DNA from: an uncultured Oscillibacter sp.
GTDB taxonomy: Bacteria > Bacillota > Clostridia > Oscillospirales > Oscillospiraceae
Assembly (NCBI GenBank): GCA_910584075.1
Contig: CAJTZI010000009.1
Location: 1-64,000, forward strand
Reading direction: 5' to 3'
Length of the DNA stretch: 64,000 nucleotides
Below the pieces are notes generated by a model that was not told the DNA's origin, searched no databases, and saw only the letters and a list, made by a program, of their open reading frames with translations. Position 1 is the first letter of the stretch. Each line of letters starts with the position of its first letter. The translations under genes were made by a program, and so were the position numbers. Below are positions 24,583-33,359 of this stretch, in pieces.

Positions 24583-25387
24583 TCAGCCGATAAATTCCAT
24601 GACTGCCTCGTTAAAAGCGGTGGACTCTTCCATAAACATCATGTGGGCCGTCTCAAACAGCCTGAATCGGGAACCGGCGATTTGAACGTGGGTCCACTCA
24701 TTGTTGACTCCCTTGACGTAACTGTTTTTCGCGGTGATGACCAGGGTGGGGAGGGTGATGGTGGGGATCACGTCCCGCCAGTCGGTATAGACGTGATTCG
24801 GCAGGAGATGCGCACACTCTCTGGCCGGGAATTTCAGGCTTTCCTCAAGGGTCTGCTGGCCAAATTGTGCCTTTCCCTCCGGCGCATACAGCATCATGCC
24901 CACATATCCCTTTGTGGCGTTGACTGTGTTGCTCAGCAGGGACTCCTTCCAGTCTTCCAGGGCGGGGTTGTTGGAAAAGCCGTCCGGGTTGTGCCGGCGT
25001 TGATCATGCACAGAGGCGGCTCATCTACGAGGATCAGCTTGCTCAGCCGGTGGCCGCGGAACAGGTCCCAATAGCTCTACACCACCGAGCAGCCCATAGA
25101 CCAGCCCAGCAGAATGACATCCTCCAGCTCCAAAGCGTCCAAAAGCTGCTTGACGTCCATGGCCAGCCGGGAGATGCGGTAGCCATAGGAGGGTTTTCCG
25201 GACTCGCCGTGGCCTCGCAGGTCCACAGTGACCACCTGGTATTGTTCTGCAAGTGCGGGAACATTGTTGCAAAAGGCCTTTGCGCTTTGATCCCAGCCGT
25301 GGAGTATGACCAGAGTCTTTCCGGAACCCTGAATCTCATAGTGGATGGAGACTCCGTCATTTGTTATTTTGTTATAAAGACTGCCAT
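24583..25387 (-). pseudogene. Alpha/beta hydrolase, broken in three frames
   Basis: The order of family motifs is intact: TLVILHGWDQ (oxyanion loop), VVTVDLRGHGESG, LLGWSMGC (nucleophile Ser elbow), TLPTLVITAKNS and FETAHMMFMEE (catalytic His). They lie in three frames: the start (ATG 25387, after GGGAGG) shifts before ITNDGVSIHYE; an in-frame TAG at 25079-25077 interrupts just after the nucleophile elbow; another frameshift near 25015 precedes NPDGFSNNPALEDW. Probably once a small hydrolase acting with the downstream reductase. Confidence 0.88.
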
Positions 25388-25496
25388 GTGCATATTCCTC
25401 CCGATAGTGTTGTACGATCTCCGGATGATCTGCCGCTATTGTTCAATAAATTGTAAAATACTTTACAAAGCAATAAACTTTTTATATAGTGAATAA

Positions 25497-25751
25497 TCAA
25501 ATGGGTAAAATTTGTACGTTTTATCAGGAGGCGGTTTTGCGCGGGACAGCAGATTTGTCTGAAAGACACTCCCGCCCAGGAGCTGTATTTTCTGGAGCGG
25601 GGAAAAGTGCGGGCGTATCTGCTGTACCCGGACGGCATGGAGCGGACGCTGCGCTTTATGGAACGGGGCAATCTGGTCGGAGAGGAGGCTGCGGGCCTGT
25701 GCTGCGGAGCGGGGCAACTGGGCCGAGCTGCTGGCGCTGTTTGGAAGATAG
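25497..25751 (+). pseudogene. Crp/Fnr-family regulator fragment
   Basis: In one frame it encodes a cyclic-nucleotide-binding-type barrel fragment, CLKDTPAQELYFLERGKVRAYLLYPDGMERTLRFMERGNLVGEEA, which is cut off and followed out of frame by what looks like the extreme C-terminus, NWAELLALFGR then TAG. The C helix and helix-turn-helix are deleted, as is most of the N-terminus. Divergent from the decayed hydrolase, it was probably its regulator. Confidence 0.7.
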
Positions 25752-25931
25752 CAGGAGTTTTACTGAACTGGAAAGTGGCGTTCCATTCTGAATGAGGCTG
25801 GCTGTGAATTCTGTATCCCTTGTGCCCCAGTGCTTGCAACCTGTGGTTGACAAAGTTCCACCCACCGCGTTCTTGTCTTTTCTCCCAGCCCGGCGTACCA
25901 TAGGCCTATCAAACAGGGAGGCGAACATCCA

Positions 25932-26717
25932 ATGAATTTTTCTGAAAAGCTGACGGCCCTGCGCCGTCAGGCGGGTATGTCCCAGGAGCAGCTGGCGGAC
26001 AGGCTGGGAGTGACGAGGCAGTCCGTCAGCAAGTGGGAGAGCGGCGCGGCGCAGCCGGAGCTTGCCAAGCTGGTGGCGCTGTCGGAGCTGTTCCGCGTCA
26101 GCGTGGACTACCTGGTGAAAGACTATGTCGAGGAGCCGGAGCCCCCGGAGAAGGGCGGGACCTCCACGGACAGACTGGAGGCGCAGGTGGAGGAGATCTC
26201 CCGGTATTTCCGGGTCTGGGCCTGGGACAGCAGGACGAGGATCGGGGGCCTGCCCCTGGTCTCCATCCGGTTCAGCGGCAACCGTATGCGGCTCAGGGAT
26301 ACGGCCAGGGGGATCATTGCCATCGGCAATATCGCCGTGGGTGTCCTGTCCCTGGGGATCATGAGTGCGGGCCTTGTCAGCATCGGCGTCATCAGCGCGG
26401 GGGCTTTGGCGCTGGGGTGTCTGGCCTTCGGACTGGCGGCGCTGGGACCGGTGGCCATCGGGCTGCTGGCCTTTGGTCCGGTGGCCCTTGGCCGGTGGTA
26501 CGCCGGAGGCGTCACGGCTGTGGCGGGAAAGATCGCCGTGGGTGTCGCCGCTGTCGGGGATACCGCCGTCGGGAATGACGCATTGGGGAAGCATGTTCTT
26601 CTCTGGGGGAATGGATTGAGCCGGGGTGAGGTGGAGATGTTCCTGCTGGAGCACCACCCAGACCTGTGGCGGCCCCTGCTGCGGCTTTTGTCGTTTATGG
26701 GAGCTCATATCAAGTAG
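25932..26717 (+). CDS. XRE regulator with Gly-pentad hydrophobic domain
   Basis: 261 aa. Residues 1-65 are a standard Cro/C1 helix-turn-helix (LADRLGVTRQSVSKWESGAAQPELAKLVAL). From about residue 123 the protein is built from consecutive five-residue units of the form x-hydrophobic-Ala/Ser-hydrophobic-Gly (IIAIG, NIAVG, LLAFG, PVALG), fourteen in a row, then four more. A charged C-terminal tail follows. The region is too hydrophobic to be soluble and is probably membrane-embedded. AGGGAGG precedes the ATG; a perfect -35 TTGACA lies at 25847, with a weak -10, and a palindrome ATAGGCCTAT at 25900-25909. Confidence 0.85.
   Translation: MNFSEKLTALRRQAGMSQEQLADRLGVTRQSVSKWESGAAQPELAKLVALSELFRVSVDYLVKDYVEEPEPPEKGGTSTDRLEAQVEEISRYFRVWAWDSRTRIGGLPLVSIRFSGNRMRLRDTARGIIAIGNIAVGVLSLGIMSAGLVSIGVISAGALALGCLAFGLAALGPVAIGLLAFGPVALGRWYAGGVTAVAGKIAVGVAAVGDTAVGNDALGKHVLLWGNGLSRGEVEMFLLEHHPDLWRPLLRLLSFMGAHIK
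26298..26507 (+). repeat. Fourteen consecutive Gly-terminated pentads (protein repeat)
   Basis: Glycine occurs at every fifth residue from DTARG to RWYAG with Ala or Ser two positions before it in nearly every unit. The DNA itself is not strictly repetitive, so the pattern is kept by selection on protein. Confidence 0.9.
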
Positions 26718-26726
26718 AATGCCTGA

Positions 26727-26757
26727 CCGGGGCCGGCGAAACGCCGGCCCCGGTTTT
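26727..26757 (+). terminator. Terminator of the Gly-pentad XRE gene
   Basis: CCGGGGCCGGCG / CGCCGGCCCCGG (26727-26738, 26742-26753) followed by TTTT. Confidence 0.88.
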
Positions 26758-26761
26758 GCGG

Positions 26762-27535
26762 TCAGATGTTCTTTTTAATAGTATTAATCGCGCCCTTCTC
26801 CAGCCGTGAGACCTGGGCCTGGGAGATGCCCACTTCGGCGGACACCTCCATCTGGGTCTTGCCCTCATAGAACCGAAGGGATAAAATCCGTCGCTCCCGG
26901 TCGTCCAGCCGCTTCATGGCGTCCTTCAGAGCGATGCGGTCCGTCCAGTTCTCGTCGGTGTTCTTGGTGTCCCGCACTTGGTCCATGACACAGAGGGTGT
27001 CCCCGCCGCTGTCGGAGTACACCGGGTCGTAGAGGGACACCGGGTCCATGATGGCGTCCATGGCGAACACCACGTCCTCCCGGGGGATGTCCAGTTCCTT
27101 GGCGATCTGCTCCACCGTGGGCTCCCTCTGGGTCTCCGCCAGCAGCCGGTCCCGGACCTGGAGCACCCGGTAGGCCGTGTCCCGCATGCTGCGTGTCACC
27201 CGAATGGCGCTGTTGTCCCGGAGGTAGCGCCGGATCTCGCCGATGATCATGGGCACGCCGTAGGTGGAAAACCGCACCGGCTGGGTGATGTCAAAGTTGT
27301 CAATGGCCTTGATGAGGCCCACACAGCCCACCTGGAAGAGGTCGTCGGCGTTTTCCCCCCGGCCTGAAAACCTCTGGATGACGGACAGCACCAGCCGGAG
27401 ATTTCCCTCGATCAGCTGCCGGCGGGCCTCCTGGTCGCCCTCCTTGGTCCGGCGCAGCAGCGCCATGGTCTCCTCATTTTTCAGGACCTTGAGCTTGGAG
27501 GTGTTGACCCCTGCAATCTCTACTTTTCCCTGCAT
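26762..27535 (-). CDS. sigG: Forespore sigma factor SigG
   Basis: Directs late forespore transcription during sporulation. The N-terminus KVEIAGVNTSKLKVLKNEE is diagnostic for sigma G; regions 2 (GNLRLVLSVIQRFSGRGENADDLFQVGCVGLIKAIDNFD), 3 and 4 (RFYEGKTQMEVSAEVGISQAQVSRLEKGA) are complete. About 257 aa from ATG 27535; a GTG at 27553 would add six residues, but sits at the ribosome site. Here it stands without spoIIGA-sigE, and is divergent from ylmC. Confidence 0.95.
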   Translation of the reverse strand: MQGKVEIAGVNTSKLKVLKNEETMALLRRTKEGDQEARRQLIEGNLRLVLSVIQRFSGRGENADDLFQVGCVGLIKAIDNFDITQPVRFSTYGVPMIIGEIRRYLRDNSAIRVTRSMRDTAYRVLQVRDRLLAETQREPTVEQIAKELDIPREDVVFAMDAIMDPVSLYDPVYSDSGGDTLCVMDQVRDTKNTDENWTDRIALKDAMKRLDDRERRILSLRFYEGKTQMEVSAEVGISQAQVSRLEKGAINTIKKNI

Positions 27536-27697
27536 AAAACCGGATTCCTCCACTGTCTTTTTTATGTGGTGAAATAACCTGCACTCAGTATTTCCTCCGT
27601 CGTTTTTTCCTATACTGGGAGGTTTTGTCGCTTTGTGGGCCGGGGGAAAGTATGGGACATTCTGTGTGCTGAATAGGTTCTAGGGGAGGTGAGCGCC

Positions 27698-27982
27698 ATG
27701 CAGTGCAGGATTCGAGGGCTGCAGCGTAAGGAAGTCATCAATATCTGCGATGGCTGCCGGCTGGGTTTTGTCTCTGATGTGGATATCACGGTGCCGGAGG
27801 GGAAGGTGGTGGCCATCGTGGTCAGCGGGCCGAAGCTGTTTTTTGGCCTGTTCGGTAGGGGAGAGGAGTTTTACGTCCCCTGGGATTGCATCCAGCGGAT
27901 TGGGGACGATATCATCCTGATCGACAAGCCCTTCCAGCGCCGGGACCCGAATTTGGAGAAAAAGCGCAGAAGAAGGTGCTGA
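27698..27982 (+). CDS. YlmC/YmxH-family PRC-barrel sporulation protein
   Basis: 94 aa with the PRC-barrel pattern of YlmC/YmxH (LQRKEVINICDGCRLGFVSDVDI and FYVPWDCIQRIGDDIILID). Members usually lie next to sigE-sigG and are linked to sporulation; their biochemical role is unsettled. The C-terminus is strongly basic (KKRRRR). The ATG at 27698 is chosen; the GTG at 27689 overlaps the ribosome site GGGGAGGTGAG. Confidence 0.85.
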   Translation: MQCRIRGLQRKEVINICDGCRLGFVSDVDITVPEGKVVAIVVSGPKLFFGLFGRGEEFYVPWDCIQRIGDDIILIDKPFQRRDPNLEKKRRRRC

Positions 27983-28029
27983 AGCTCTGAATATATGGCA
28001 TATTTTCCTGCGGTTTTGGGAAAAAATAC

Positions 28030-28058
28030 TTGCATTCAGTGTTTTGGTGTGGTATTAT
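28030..28058 (+). promoter_or_regulatory. Promoter of rpsB-tsf
   Basis: TTGCAT (28030-28035), 17-bp spacer, TATTAT (28053-28058) with an extended TG-G before the -10. Nearly the same promoter precedes rplS. Confidence 0.8.
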
Positions 28059-28064
28059 ATTTCA

Positions 28065-28171
28065 GCATTCCGCACGGCGCGTGGACTCTCCGCCTGTGCC
28101 CGTCCTGGGTTAGCGGGGAGGCTGAAGCCGCCGGAGGTCAAACTAAATCAGATTTGGAGGAAACAAACACT
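28065..28171 (+). promoter_or_regulatory. rpsB mRNA leader, possible S2 autoregulatory site
   Basis: About 107 nt of untranslated leader, GC-rich with several short pairings (for example around 28090-28135), ending in the ribosome site GGAGGA. rpsB leaders in bacteria often bind S2, but I cannot match a defined motif by eye. Confidence 0.35.
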
Positions 28172-28900
28172 ATGGCAAATTCTAGCGTCGTATCCATGAA
28201 GGCCCTGCTGGAGGCAGGCGTCCACTTCGGCCACCAGACCCGCCGGTGGAACCCCAAGATGGCCCCCTATATCTACACCGAGCGCAACGGTATCTACATT
28301 GTGGACCTGCAGAAGACTGTCCGCAAGCTGGAGGAGGCCTATAACTTTGTCCGCCAGCTCTCCGAGAGCGGCCAGTCCCTGCTGTTCGTGGGCACCAAGA
28401 AGCAGGCCCAGGACGCCATCCGCGAGGAGGCCGCCCGCTGCGGCCAGTATTTCGTTAACGCCCGGTGGCTGGGCGGCATGATGACCAACTTCAAGACCAT
28501 GCGCACCCGCGTGGACCGGCTGAACCAGCTGAAGACCATGCAGGAGGACGGCACCTTTGACATGCTGCCCAAGAAGGAAGTCATGAAGCACATGGGTGAG
28601 ATTGCCAAGCTGGAGAAGTACCTGGGTGGCGTGAAGGAGATGAAGCGTCTGCCGGGCGCCCTCTTCATCGTGGATACCCGCAAGGAGCGCAACGCCATCG
28701 CCGAGGCCCACAAGCTGGGCATCCCCGTGGTGGCCATCGCCGACACCAACTGCGACCCCGACGAGATCGACTACGTCATCCCCGGAAACGACGACGCCAT
28801 CCGCGCCATCAAGCTGATCTCTTCCATCATGGCCAATGCCGTGCTGGAGGGCAAGCAGGGCGAGCAGACCGAGGAGCCTGAGAAAGCGGACGCCGAGTAA
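28172..28900 (+). CDS. rpsB: 30S ribosomal protein S2
   Basis: 242 aa with the S2 signatures MKALLEAGVHFGHQTRRWNPKMAPYIYTERNGIYIVDLQKT and LPGALFIVDTRKERNAIAEAHKLGIPVVAIADTNCDPDEIDYVIPGNDDAIRAI. Binds the 30S head-body junction. The ATG at 28172 has GGAGGA 10 nt upstream; any upstream extension is leader. Forms the conserved rpsB-tsf operon. Confidence 0.98.
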   Translation: MANSSVVSMKALLEAGVHFGHQTRRWNPKMAPYIYTERNGIYIVDLQKTVRKLEEAYNFVRQLSESGQSLLFVGTKKQAQDAIREEAARCGQYFVNARWLGGMMTNFKTMRTRVDRLNQLKTMQEDGTFDMLPKKEVMKHMGEIAKLEKYLGGVKEMKRLPGALFIVDTRKERNAIAEAHKLGIPVVAIADTNCDPDEIDYVIPGNDDAIRAIKLISSIMANAVLEGKQGEQTEEPEKADAE

Positions 28901-28950
28901 TCAGACTCTGGAAGCGCTTGTGATTTATTATAGAGTGGAGGAACAATAAA

Positions 28951-29868
28951 ATGGCTTTTACAGCTGCTGACGTAAAGAACCTGCGCGAGAAGACCGGCGT
29001 GGGTATGATGGACTGCAAAAAGGCCCTGGCCGCCTCCGACGGCGACATGGACAAGGCCATCGAGTACCTGCGCGAGAAGGGTCTGGCCGCCTCTGTGAAG
29101 AAGGCCGACCGCATTGCCGCTGAGGGCATGGCCTATGCCGCCGTTGTTAACGGTGTGGGCGTCGTGGTTGAGGTCAATGCCGAGACCGACTTCGTGGGCA
29201 AGAATGAGAAGTTTGTGGACTTTGTCAAGGGTGTGGCCGCCACTGTGGCCGCGGTGAATCCCGCCGACCTGGACGCTCTGATGGAGTGCAAGTACAACGG
29301 CACCGACCTGACCGTTCTCCAGCAGCAGCAGGAGATGGTCCTGGTCATCGGCGAGAACATCAAGGTCCGCCGCTTCGCCCGCTTCGAGGGCGGCGTCTGT
29401 GTGCCCTATGTCCACGCCGGCGGCAAGATCGGCGTGCTGGTGAACCTGGAGACCGACCTGCCTGCTGAGAAGGTGGAAGAGGCCGGCAAGGATGTTGCCA
29501 TGCAGATCGCCGCTCTGAATCCCCGCTTCTGGGATAAGGCCCAGGTGACCCAGGACGTTCTGGACGAGGAGAAGAAGATCATGATGGCCCAGATGGAGAA
29601 CGATCCCAAGATGGCCTCCAAGCCCAAGCAGGTCCGGGAGAAGATCGTCCTAGGCAAGCTGAACAAGTTCTACACCGAGAACTGCCTGCTCCAGCAGGAG
29701 TTTGTGAAGGATGGAGACCTGACCGTGGAGAAGTATCTGGCCGCCGCAGCCAAGTCCCTGGGCGGCGCCATCACCTTTAAGGACGCCGTGCGCTTTGAGA
29801 AGGGCGAGGGCATCGAGAAGAAGCAGGAGAACTTTGCCGAGGAGATCGCCTCCATGGTGAAGGGCTGA
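28951..29868 (+). CDS. tsf: Elongation factor Ts
   Basis: Guanine nucleotide exchange factor for EF-Tu. 305 aa: N-terminal UBA-like domain with LREKTGVGMMDCKKAL, then the EF-Tu-contacting core with VEVNAETDFVGKN, then the coiled-coil and C-terminal module. The TDFV motif that inserts into EF-Tu is intact. Ends with a terminator. Confidence 0.98.
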   Translation: MAFTAADVKNLREKTGVGMMDCKKALAASDGDMDKAIEYLREKGLAASVKKADRIAAEGMAYAAVVNGVGVVVEVNAETDFVGKNEKFVDFVKGVAATVAAVNPADLDALMECKYNGTDLTVLQQQQEMVLVIGENIKVRRFARFEGGVCVPYVHAGGKIGVLVNLETDLPAEKVEEAGKDVAMQIAALNPRFWDKAQVTQDVLDEEKKIMMAQMENDPKMASKPKQVREKIVLGKLNKFYTENCLLQQEFVKDGDLTVEKYLAAAAKSLGGAITFKDAVRFEKGEGIEKKQENFAEEIASMVKG

Positions 29869-29886
29869 TTGTCCAATTGCGGCCAC

Positions 29887-29921
29887 AGGCCCGGAGCAAC
29901 TGTCGTTGCCCCGGGCCTTTT
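29887..29921 (+). terminator. Terminator of rpsB-tsf
   Basis: AGGCCCGG with an extension AGCAAC pairs with GTTGC and CCGGGCCT, followed by TTTT (29918-29921). Confidence 0.85.
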
Positions 29922-29953
29922 GCCGGTATGCGAAAGAGAACAAGAGAGAAGTG

Positions 29954-30946
29954 ATGCAGATGATCATTCTGGACCTGGAGTGGAACCGCAGCTACGACAA
30001 AAAGCCTCTGGATGAGATTCTCCAGATCGGCGCGGTCCGGGTGGAGGAGATCGGAGGGCCTATTGTGGACACGTTCAGCGTCTTCGTCAGGCCCACAGTC
30101 CACAAGCGGTTCGACCCGGGGGCGAAAAAACTGCCGGAATTACAGGCCTCTGTTCAGTCCACGGTGGAGTTTCCCGCCGCTCTGGAGCGGTTCCGGGCCT
30201 GGTGCGGGGGCGAGACCGCCTTCGCCGCCTGGGGCGGTGGAGACGACTTCAAGGCGCTGCGGCAGAACTGCGAGTACTGGAACATTCCCCCGGTGCCGGT
30301 GGAGACGGTCTGCGATCTCCAGACGGCCTTTTCCTATCTGGTGGGCGCCGGACAGCAGGTGGCGTTGTGGCGGGCGGCGGAGTACTGCGGCGTTCCGGAT
30401 ATTTTTGATTTCCACAACGCCCTGTGTGACGCCATGTACACCGCCGTGGTGGCCCGGTGGATTACGCCGGAGGCCCTGGCCTACCGGCCGGAGAGGCGGG
30501 AGAAATCCCGCCGCCTGCCGTCACCCCGCCTCTCCAAGCTGCCCTTTCCCAAGCAGCCCCGCCGGAAGGTGGGGCCCCTGCCCAGCCCGGAGGGCGTTCT
30601 GAACGCCAGAACGGGGCGGCAGCCGGCCTGCCCTCTCTGCGGGCGGCTGGGTTCTGTCAGCCGGTGGAGCTTTGTGCGGGCCAAGGGAGAGGCGGTGCCG
30701 CTGGTCTATTACGCAGTATTCCGCTGTCAGGAACACGGGCGCTTTTTGTGCCGCATGACGCTGAGCCCGCGGGAGGATGGAACCTGGGTGGGACGGCGGT
30801 CTGTTCCGGCCGTCACGCCGGAGCTGGCGCGGGAGTTTGAGGCGGCGCGCCAGGGAGGCATTCACGTTTGCCGGAGCGAGGGGAGAAAAAAGAGAAGGAC
30901 CAGGCCGGCGGAAAAGCCGCCGGCCGCCACACACCGGAACGGTTAA
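29954..30946 (+). CDS. DEDDh-family 3'-5' exonuclease
   Basis: About 330 aa. Exonuclease motif I is ILDLEWN (Asp, Glu), motif II lies in AWGGGDDFKALRQN (Asp) and motif III is FHNALCDA (His-x4-Asp), so all four catalytic residues of the DEDDh superfamily are present; relatives include KapD and DNA polymerase III epsilon. The C-terminal half adds a basic linker and a Cys-containing segment (CPLCGRLGSVSRWSF) resembling a zinc-binding module. ATG 29954 assumed; 29960 is equally possible. Target RNA or DNA unknown. Confidence 0.83.
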   Translation: MQMIILDLEWNRSYDKKPLDEILQIGAVRVEEIGGPIVDTFSVFVRPTVHKRFDPGAKKLPELQASVQSTVEFPAALERFRAWCGGETAFAAWGGGDDFKALRQNCEYWNIPPVPVETVCDLQTAFSYLVGAGQQVALWRAAEYCGVPDIFDFHNALCDAMYTAVVARWITPEALAYRPERREKSRRLPSPRLSKLPFPKQPRRKVGPLPSPEGVLNARTGRQPACPLCGRLGSVSRWSFVRAKGEAVPLVYYAVFRCQEHGRFLCRMTLSPREDGTWVGRRSVPAVTPELAREFEAARQGGIHVCRSEGRKKRRTRPAEKPPAATHRNG

Positions 30947-30985
30947 AATCTAGAAAACGCCGCATACTATTCCCGGTGATGAAGA

Positions 30986-32296
30986 ATGGAGTCGGTTTGG
31001 ACAAGAGAGACGGCTCTGCCCCGGTTTCCGTCCCTGCGGGGGGAGCTTTGTACGGACGTACTGGTCATCGGCGGCGGGCTGGCGGGGCTTTTGTGCGCCC
31101 GCCGCCTGACGGAGATGGGCGTGGAGAATGTGCTGGTAGAGGCAGGCACTGTCTGCGGCGGCACAACGAAGAACACCACCGCCAAGATCACCTCCCAGCA
31201 CGGGCTGATCTACAACAAGCTCCTGCGGCGGTTTGGCAGGGAGCTGGCCGGGATGTACCTGGAGGCCAATCAGGCGGCCCTGGGGGAGTACCGCCGCTTG
31301 TGTGCCGGAGCTGACTGCGGCTTTGAGGAGCGGGACGCCTTTGTCTACTCCCGGAGTGACCGGGCCGGACTGGAGCGGGAGGTGCGGGCCCTGGAGACCC
31401 TGGGCTTCCCGGCGGAGCTGGTGGAGGGGGTGCCGTTTCCAACGGCGGGGGCGGTGCGGTTTCCAAAGCAGGCGCAGTTTGACCCGCTGCGGTTCGCAGC
31501 TGTGGCAGCGAAGAACCTTCGGATCTATGAGCATACGCCCGTTCTGGAGTTGGCCCCCTTTATGGCGGTGACGCCGGAGGGGAGAATTCGGGCGGAGAAG
31601 ATCGTTGTCTGCACCCACTTCCCCTTTCTCAACAGGCACGGAAGCTATTTTCTCAAGATGTACCAGCGCCGCTCCTATGTCCTGGCGCTGGAGAACGCCC
31701 CGGATGTAGGCGGCATGTATGTGGATGGGACGGAGGACGGATTATCCCTCCGGAATGCCGGGAGGCTGCTGCTTCTGGGCGGCGGAGGCCACCGCACCGG
31801 CGGGAAGGGCGGCGGCTGGGAGGAGCTGAAGCGCTGCGCGGCCAAGTATTACCCAGCCTCCCGGGAGGCGGCCCGCTGGGCCGCCCAGGACTGCATGACA
31901 TTGGACGGCGTACCCTATATCGGGCTTTATTCCGCCCGCACGCAGGGACTCTATACGGCCACGGGCTTCAACAAGTGGGGGATGACCTCCTCCATGGCGG
32001 CGGCCATGATCCTGGGAGATCTGTTGACGGGCCGGGAGAATCCCTGGGCTCCGGTATTCTCTCCCTCCCGGACCATGCTCCGGCCTCAGCTGGCAGTCAA
32101 CGCCGCCGGGGCGGCGGTGAATCTGCTGACCCCCACAAGCCCCCGGTGTCCTCACATGGGCTGCGCGCTGAAATGGAATCCCCGGGAGCGCACCTGGGAC
32201 TGCCCCTGTCACGGCTCCCGCTTTACGGAGGAGGGCGGTCTGATCGACAACCCGGCCACAGGGGGACTCAAGAGCCGGGGGCGGAAAAGAGGATAG
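30986..32296 (+). CDS. FAD-dependent oxidoreductase with C-terminal Rieske domain
   Basis: 436 aa. A DAO-type FAD-binding N-terminus (VLVIGGGLAGLLCARRL) and flavoprotein core are followed from about residue 365 by a Rieske [2Fe-2S] site: CPHMGC then CPCHGSRF, supplying the Cys-His and Cys-His ligand pairs. Such fusions occur widely in Bacillota as uncharacterised redox proteins that may feed electrons from the flavin to the cluster. Substrate unknown. No operon partner in the same orientation within 100 nt downstream. Confidence 0.9.
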   Translation: MESVWTRETALPRFPSLRGELCTDVLVIGGGLAGLLCARRLTEMGVENVLVEAGTVCGGTTKNTTAKITSQHGLIYNKLLRRFGRELAGMYLEANQAALGEYRRLCAGADCGFEERDAFVYSRSDRAGLEREVRALETLGFPAELVEGVPFPTAGAVRFPKQAQFDPLRFAAVAAKNLRIYEHTPVLELAPFMAVTPEGRIRAEKIVVCTHFPFLNRHGSYFLKMYQRRSYVLALENAPDVGGMYVDGTEDGLSLRNAGRLLLLGGGGHRTGGKGGGWEELKRCAAKYYPASREAARWAAQDCMTLDGVPYIGLYSARTQGLYTATGFNKWGMTSSMAAAMILGDLLTGRENPWAPVFSPSRTMLRPQLAVNAAGAAVNLLTPTSPRCPHMGCALKWNPRERTWDCPCHGSRFTEEGGLIDNPATGGLKSRGRKRG

Positions 32297-32300
32297 AGGC

Positions 32301-32331
32301 AGGGCCGCCGGTCTCCCGGCGGCCCTTGTTA
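32301..32331 (+). terminator. Probable terminator after the Rieske protein
   Basis: AGGGCCGCCGG / CCGGCGGCCCT (32301-32311, 32316-32326) followed by a weak T-run TGTT. Confidence 0.6.
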
Positions 32332-32399
32332 CCGTTAAAAGGCATATCTCACCTCTTTGCCGCATACAATCTCCAAGAATCAAAAGGGAGGGGACGGCC

Positions 32400-33359
32400 A
32401 TGACCTCAAGGCAGGCGGGACGGAGAATCAGCACCATTGCGGCGGCACGGCGGAGACAGAGCCGCGGAGGCACGCGGCGGGCGGTCCGGCGGAAAGAGGA
32501 CTCTTTGAGCGCCGGAGAGCGCCGCCGTCTGATTCAGTTTGCGGCCTGCGCGGGAATTTTTGTCCTGCTGGTGGCGGTGAAGCTGCTGCTGCCGGGACAG
32601 ATGGCCCGGATCAACCAGTTTCTGACCGGCCCCATGGAGCAGAACGTGGATGTGCGGGCGGTGTTCTCCGCCGTGGGGCGGGCCTTTGCCGGGGAGTCCG
32701 ACGTGGGCGGCGCGGCCCGGGATGTGTATCAGGCGGTGTTTCACCCGGAGGCGCCGGGGGAGGTTTTGGAGACCGCCGTTCTGGGAGAGCTGCCGGAGGC
32801 GTCCGCCATGGACACCCTGCGGGCCTGCCGCGGCGCACAGGAGCAGCCGGCGGAGACAGAGGAAGGCGGTCAGACAGGGGGAGATGGGCAGGTATCCAAT
32901 TTGGCTTATGTGCTCTACTCCGACCAGAACCTGCCTGGCAACGTCAGCTTGGAGCAGGCGATCCTGGACTTTGACTACCGTGCCCCTCTCTCCGGGGCCC
33001 TGAGCTCCAACTTCGGCTACCGGGAGCATCCTGTGGAGGGTGAGGAGCGGTTTCACTACGGCGTGGACCTGGCGGCGGAGAGCGGCGCGGAGATCTGCAG
33101 CTTTGCTGACGGCACCGTCACGGCGGTGGGGGAGAGCAGCAGCTATGGGAAATACTGTATCGTGGCCCACCAGGGGGGATATACCACGCTCTACGCCCAC
33201 TGCAGCCGGGTGACGGCCTCCTCCGGCACGGCGGTGCAGCGGGGACAGAAGATTGCGGAGGTGGGGGAGACCGGCATGGCCACCGGGCCCCATCTGCACT
33301 TTGAGCTCCAGCGGGACGGCGTTTACTTAAATCCCATCTACTATGTGGCGGCTGTGTGA
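32400..33359 (+). CDS. M23 peptidase-domain membrane protein, SpoIVFA-like
   Basis: 319 aa: basic N-terminus, one membrane helix (LIQFAACAGIFVLLVAVKLLLP), a linker and a LytM/M23 domain whose metal and catalytic motifs HYGVD and HLHFE are complete, unlike the degenerate domain of Bacillus SpoIVFA. It overlaps by 17 nt a small M50 protease resembling SpoIVFB. In Bacillus SpoIVFA holds SpoIVFB inactive in the forespore outer membrane until a signal arrives. Assignment rests on gene pairing and layout; SpoIIQ-like or a cell-wall hydrolase are alternatives. Confidence 0.75.
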   Translation: MTSRQAGRRISTIAAARRRQSRGGTRRAVRRKEDSLSAGERRRLIQFAACAGIFVLLVAVKLLLPGQMARINQFLTGPMEQNVDVRAVFSAVGRAFAGESDVGGAARDVYQAVFHPEAPGEVLETAVLGELPEASAMDTLRACRGAQEQPAETEEGGQTGGDGQVSNLAYVLYSDQNLPGNVSLEQAILDFDYRAPLSGALSSNFGYREHPVEGEERFHYGVDLAAESGAEICSFADGTVTAVGESSSYGKYCIVAHQGGYTTLYAHCSRVTASSGTAVQRGQKIAEVGETGMATGPHLHFELQRDGVYLNPIYYVAAV

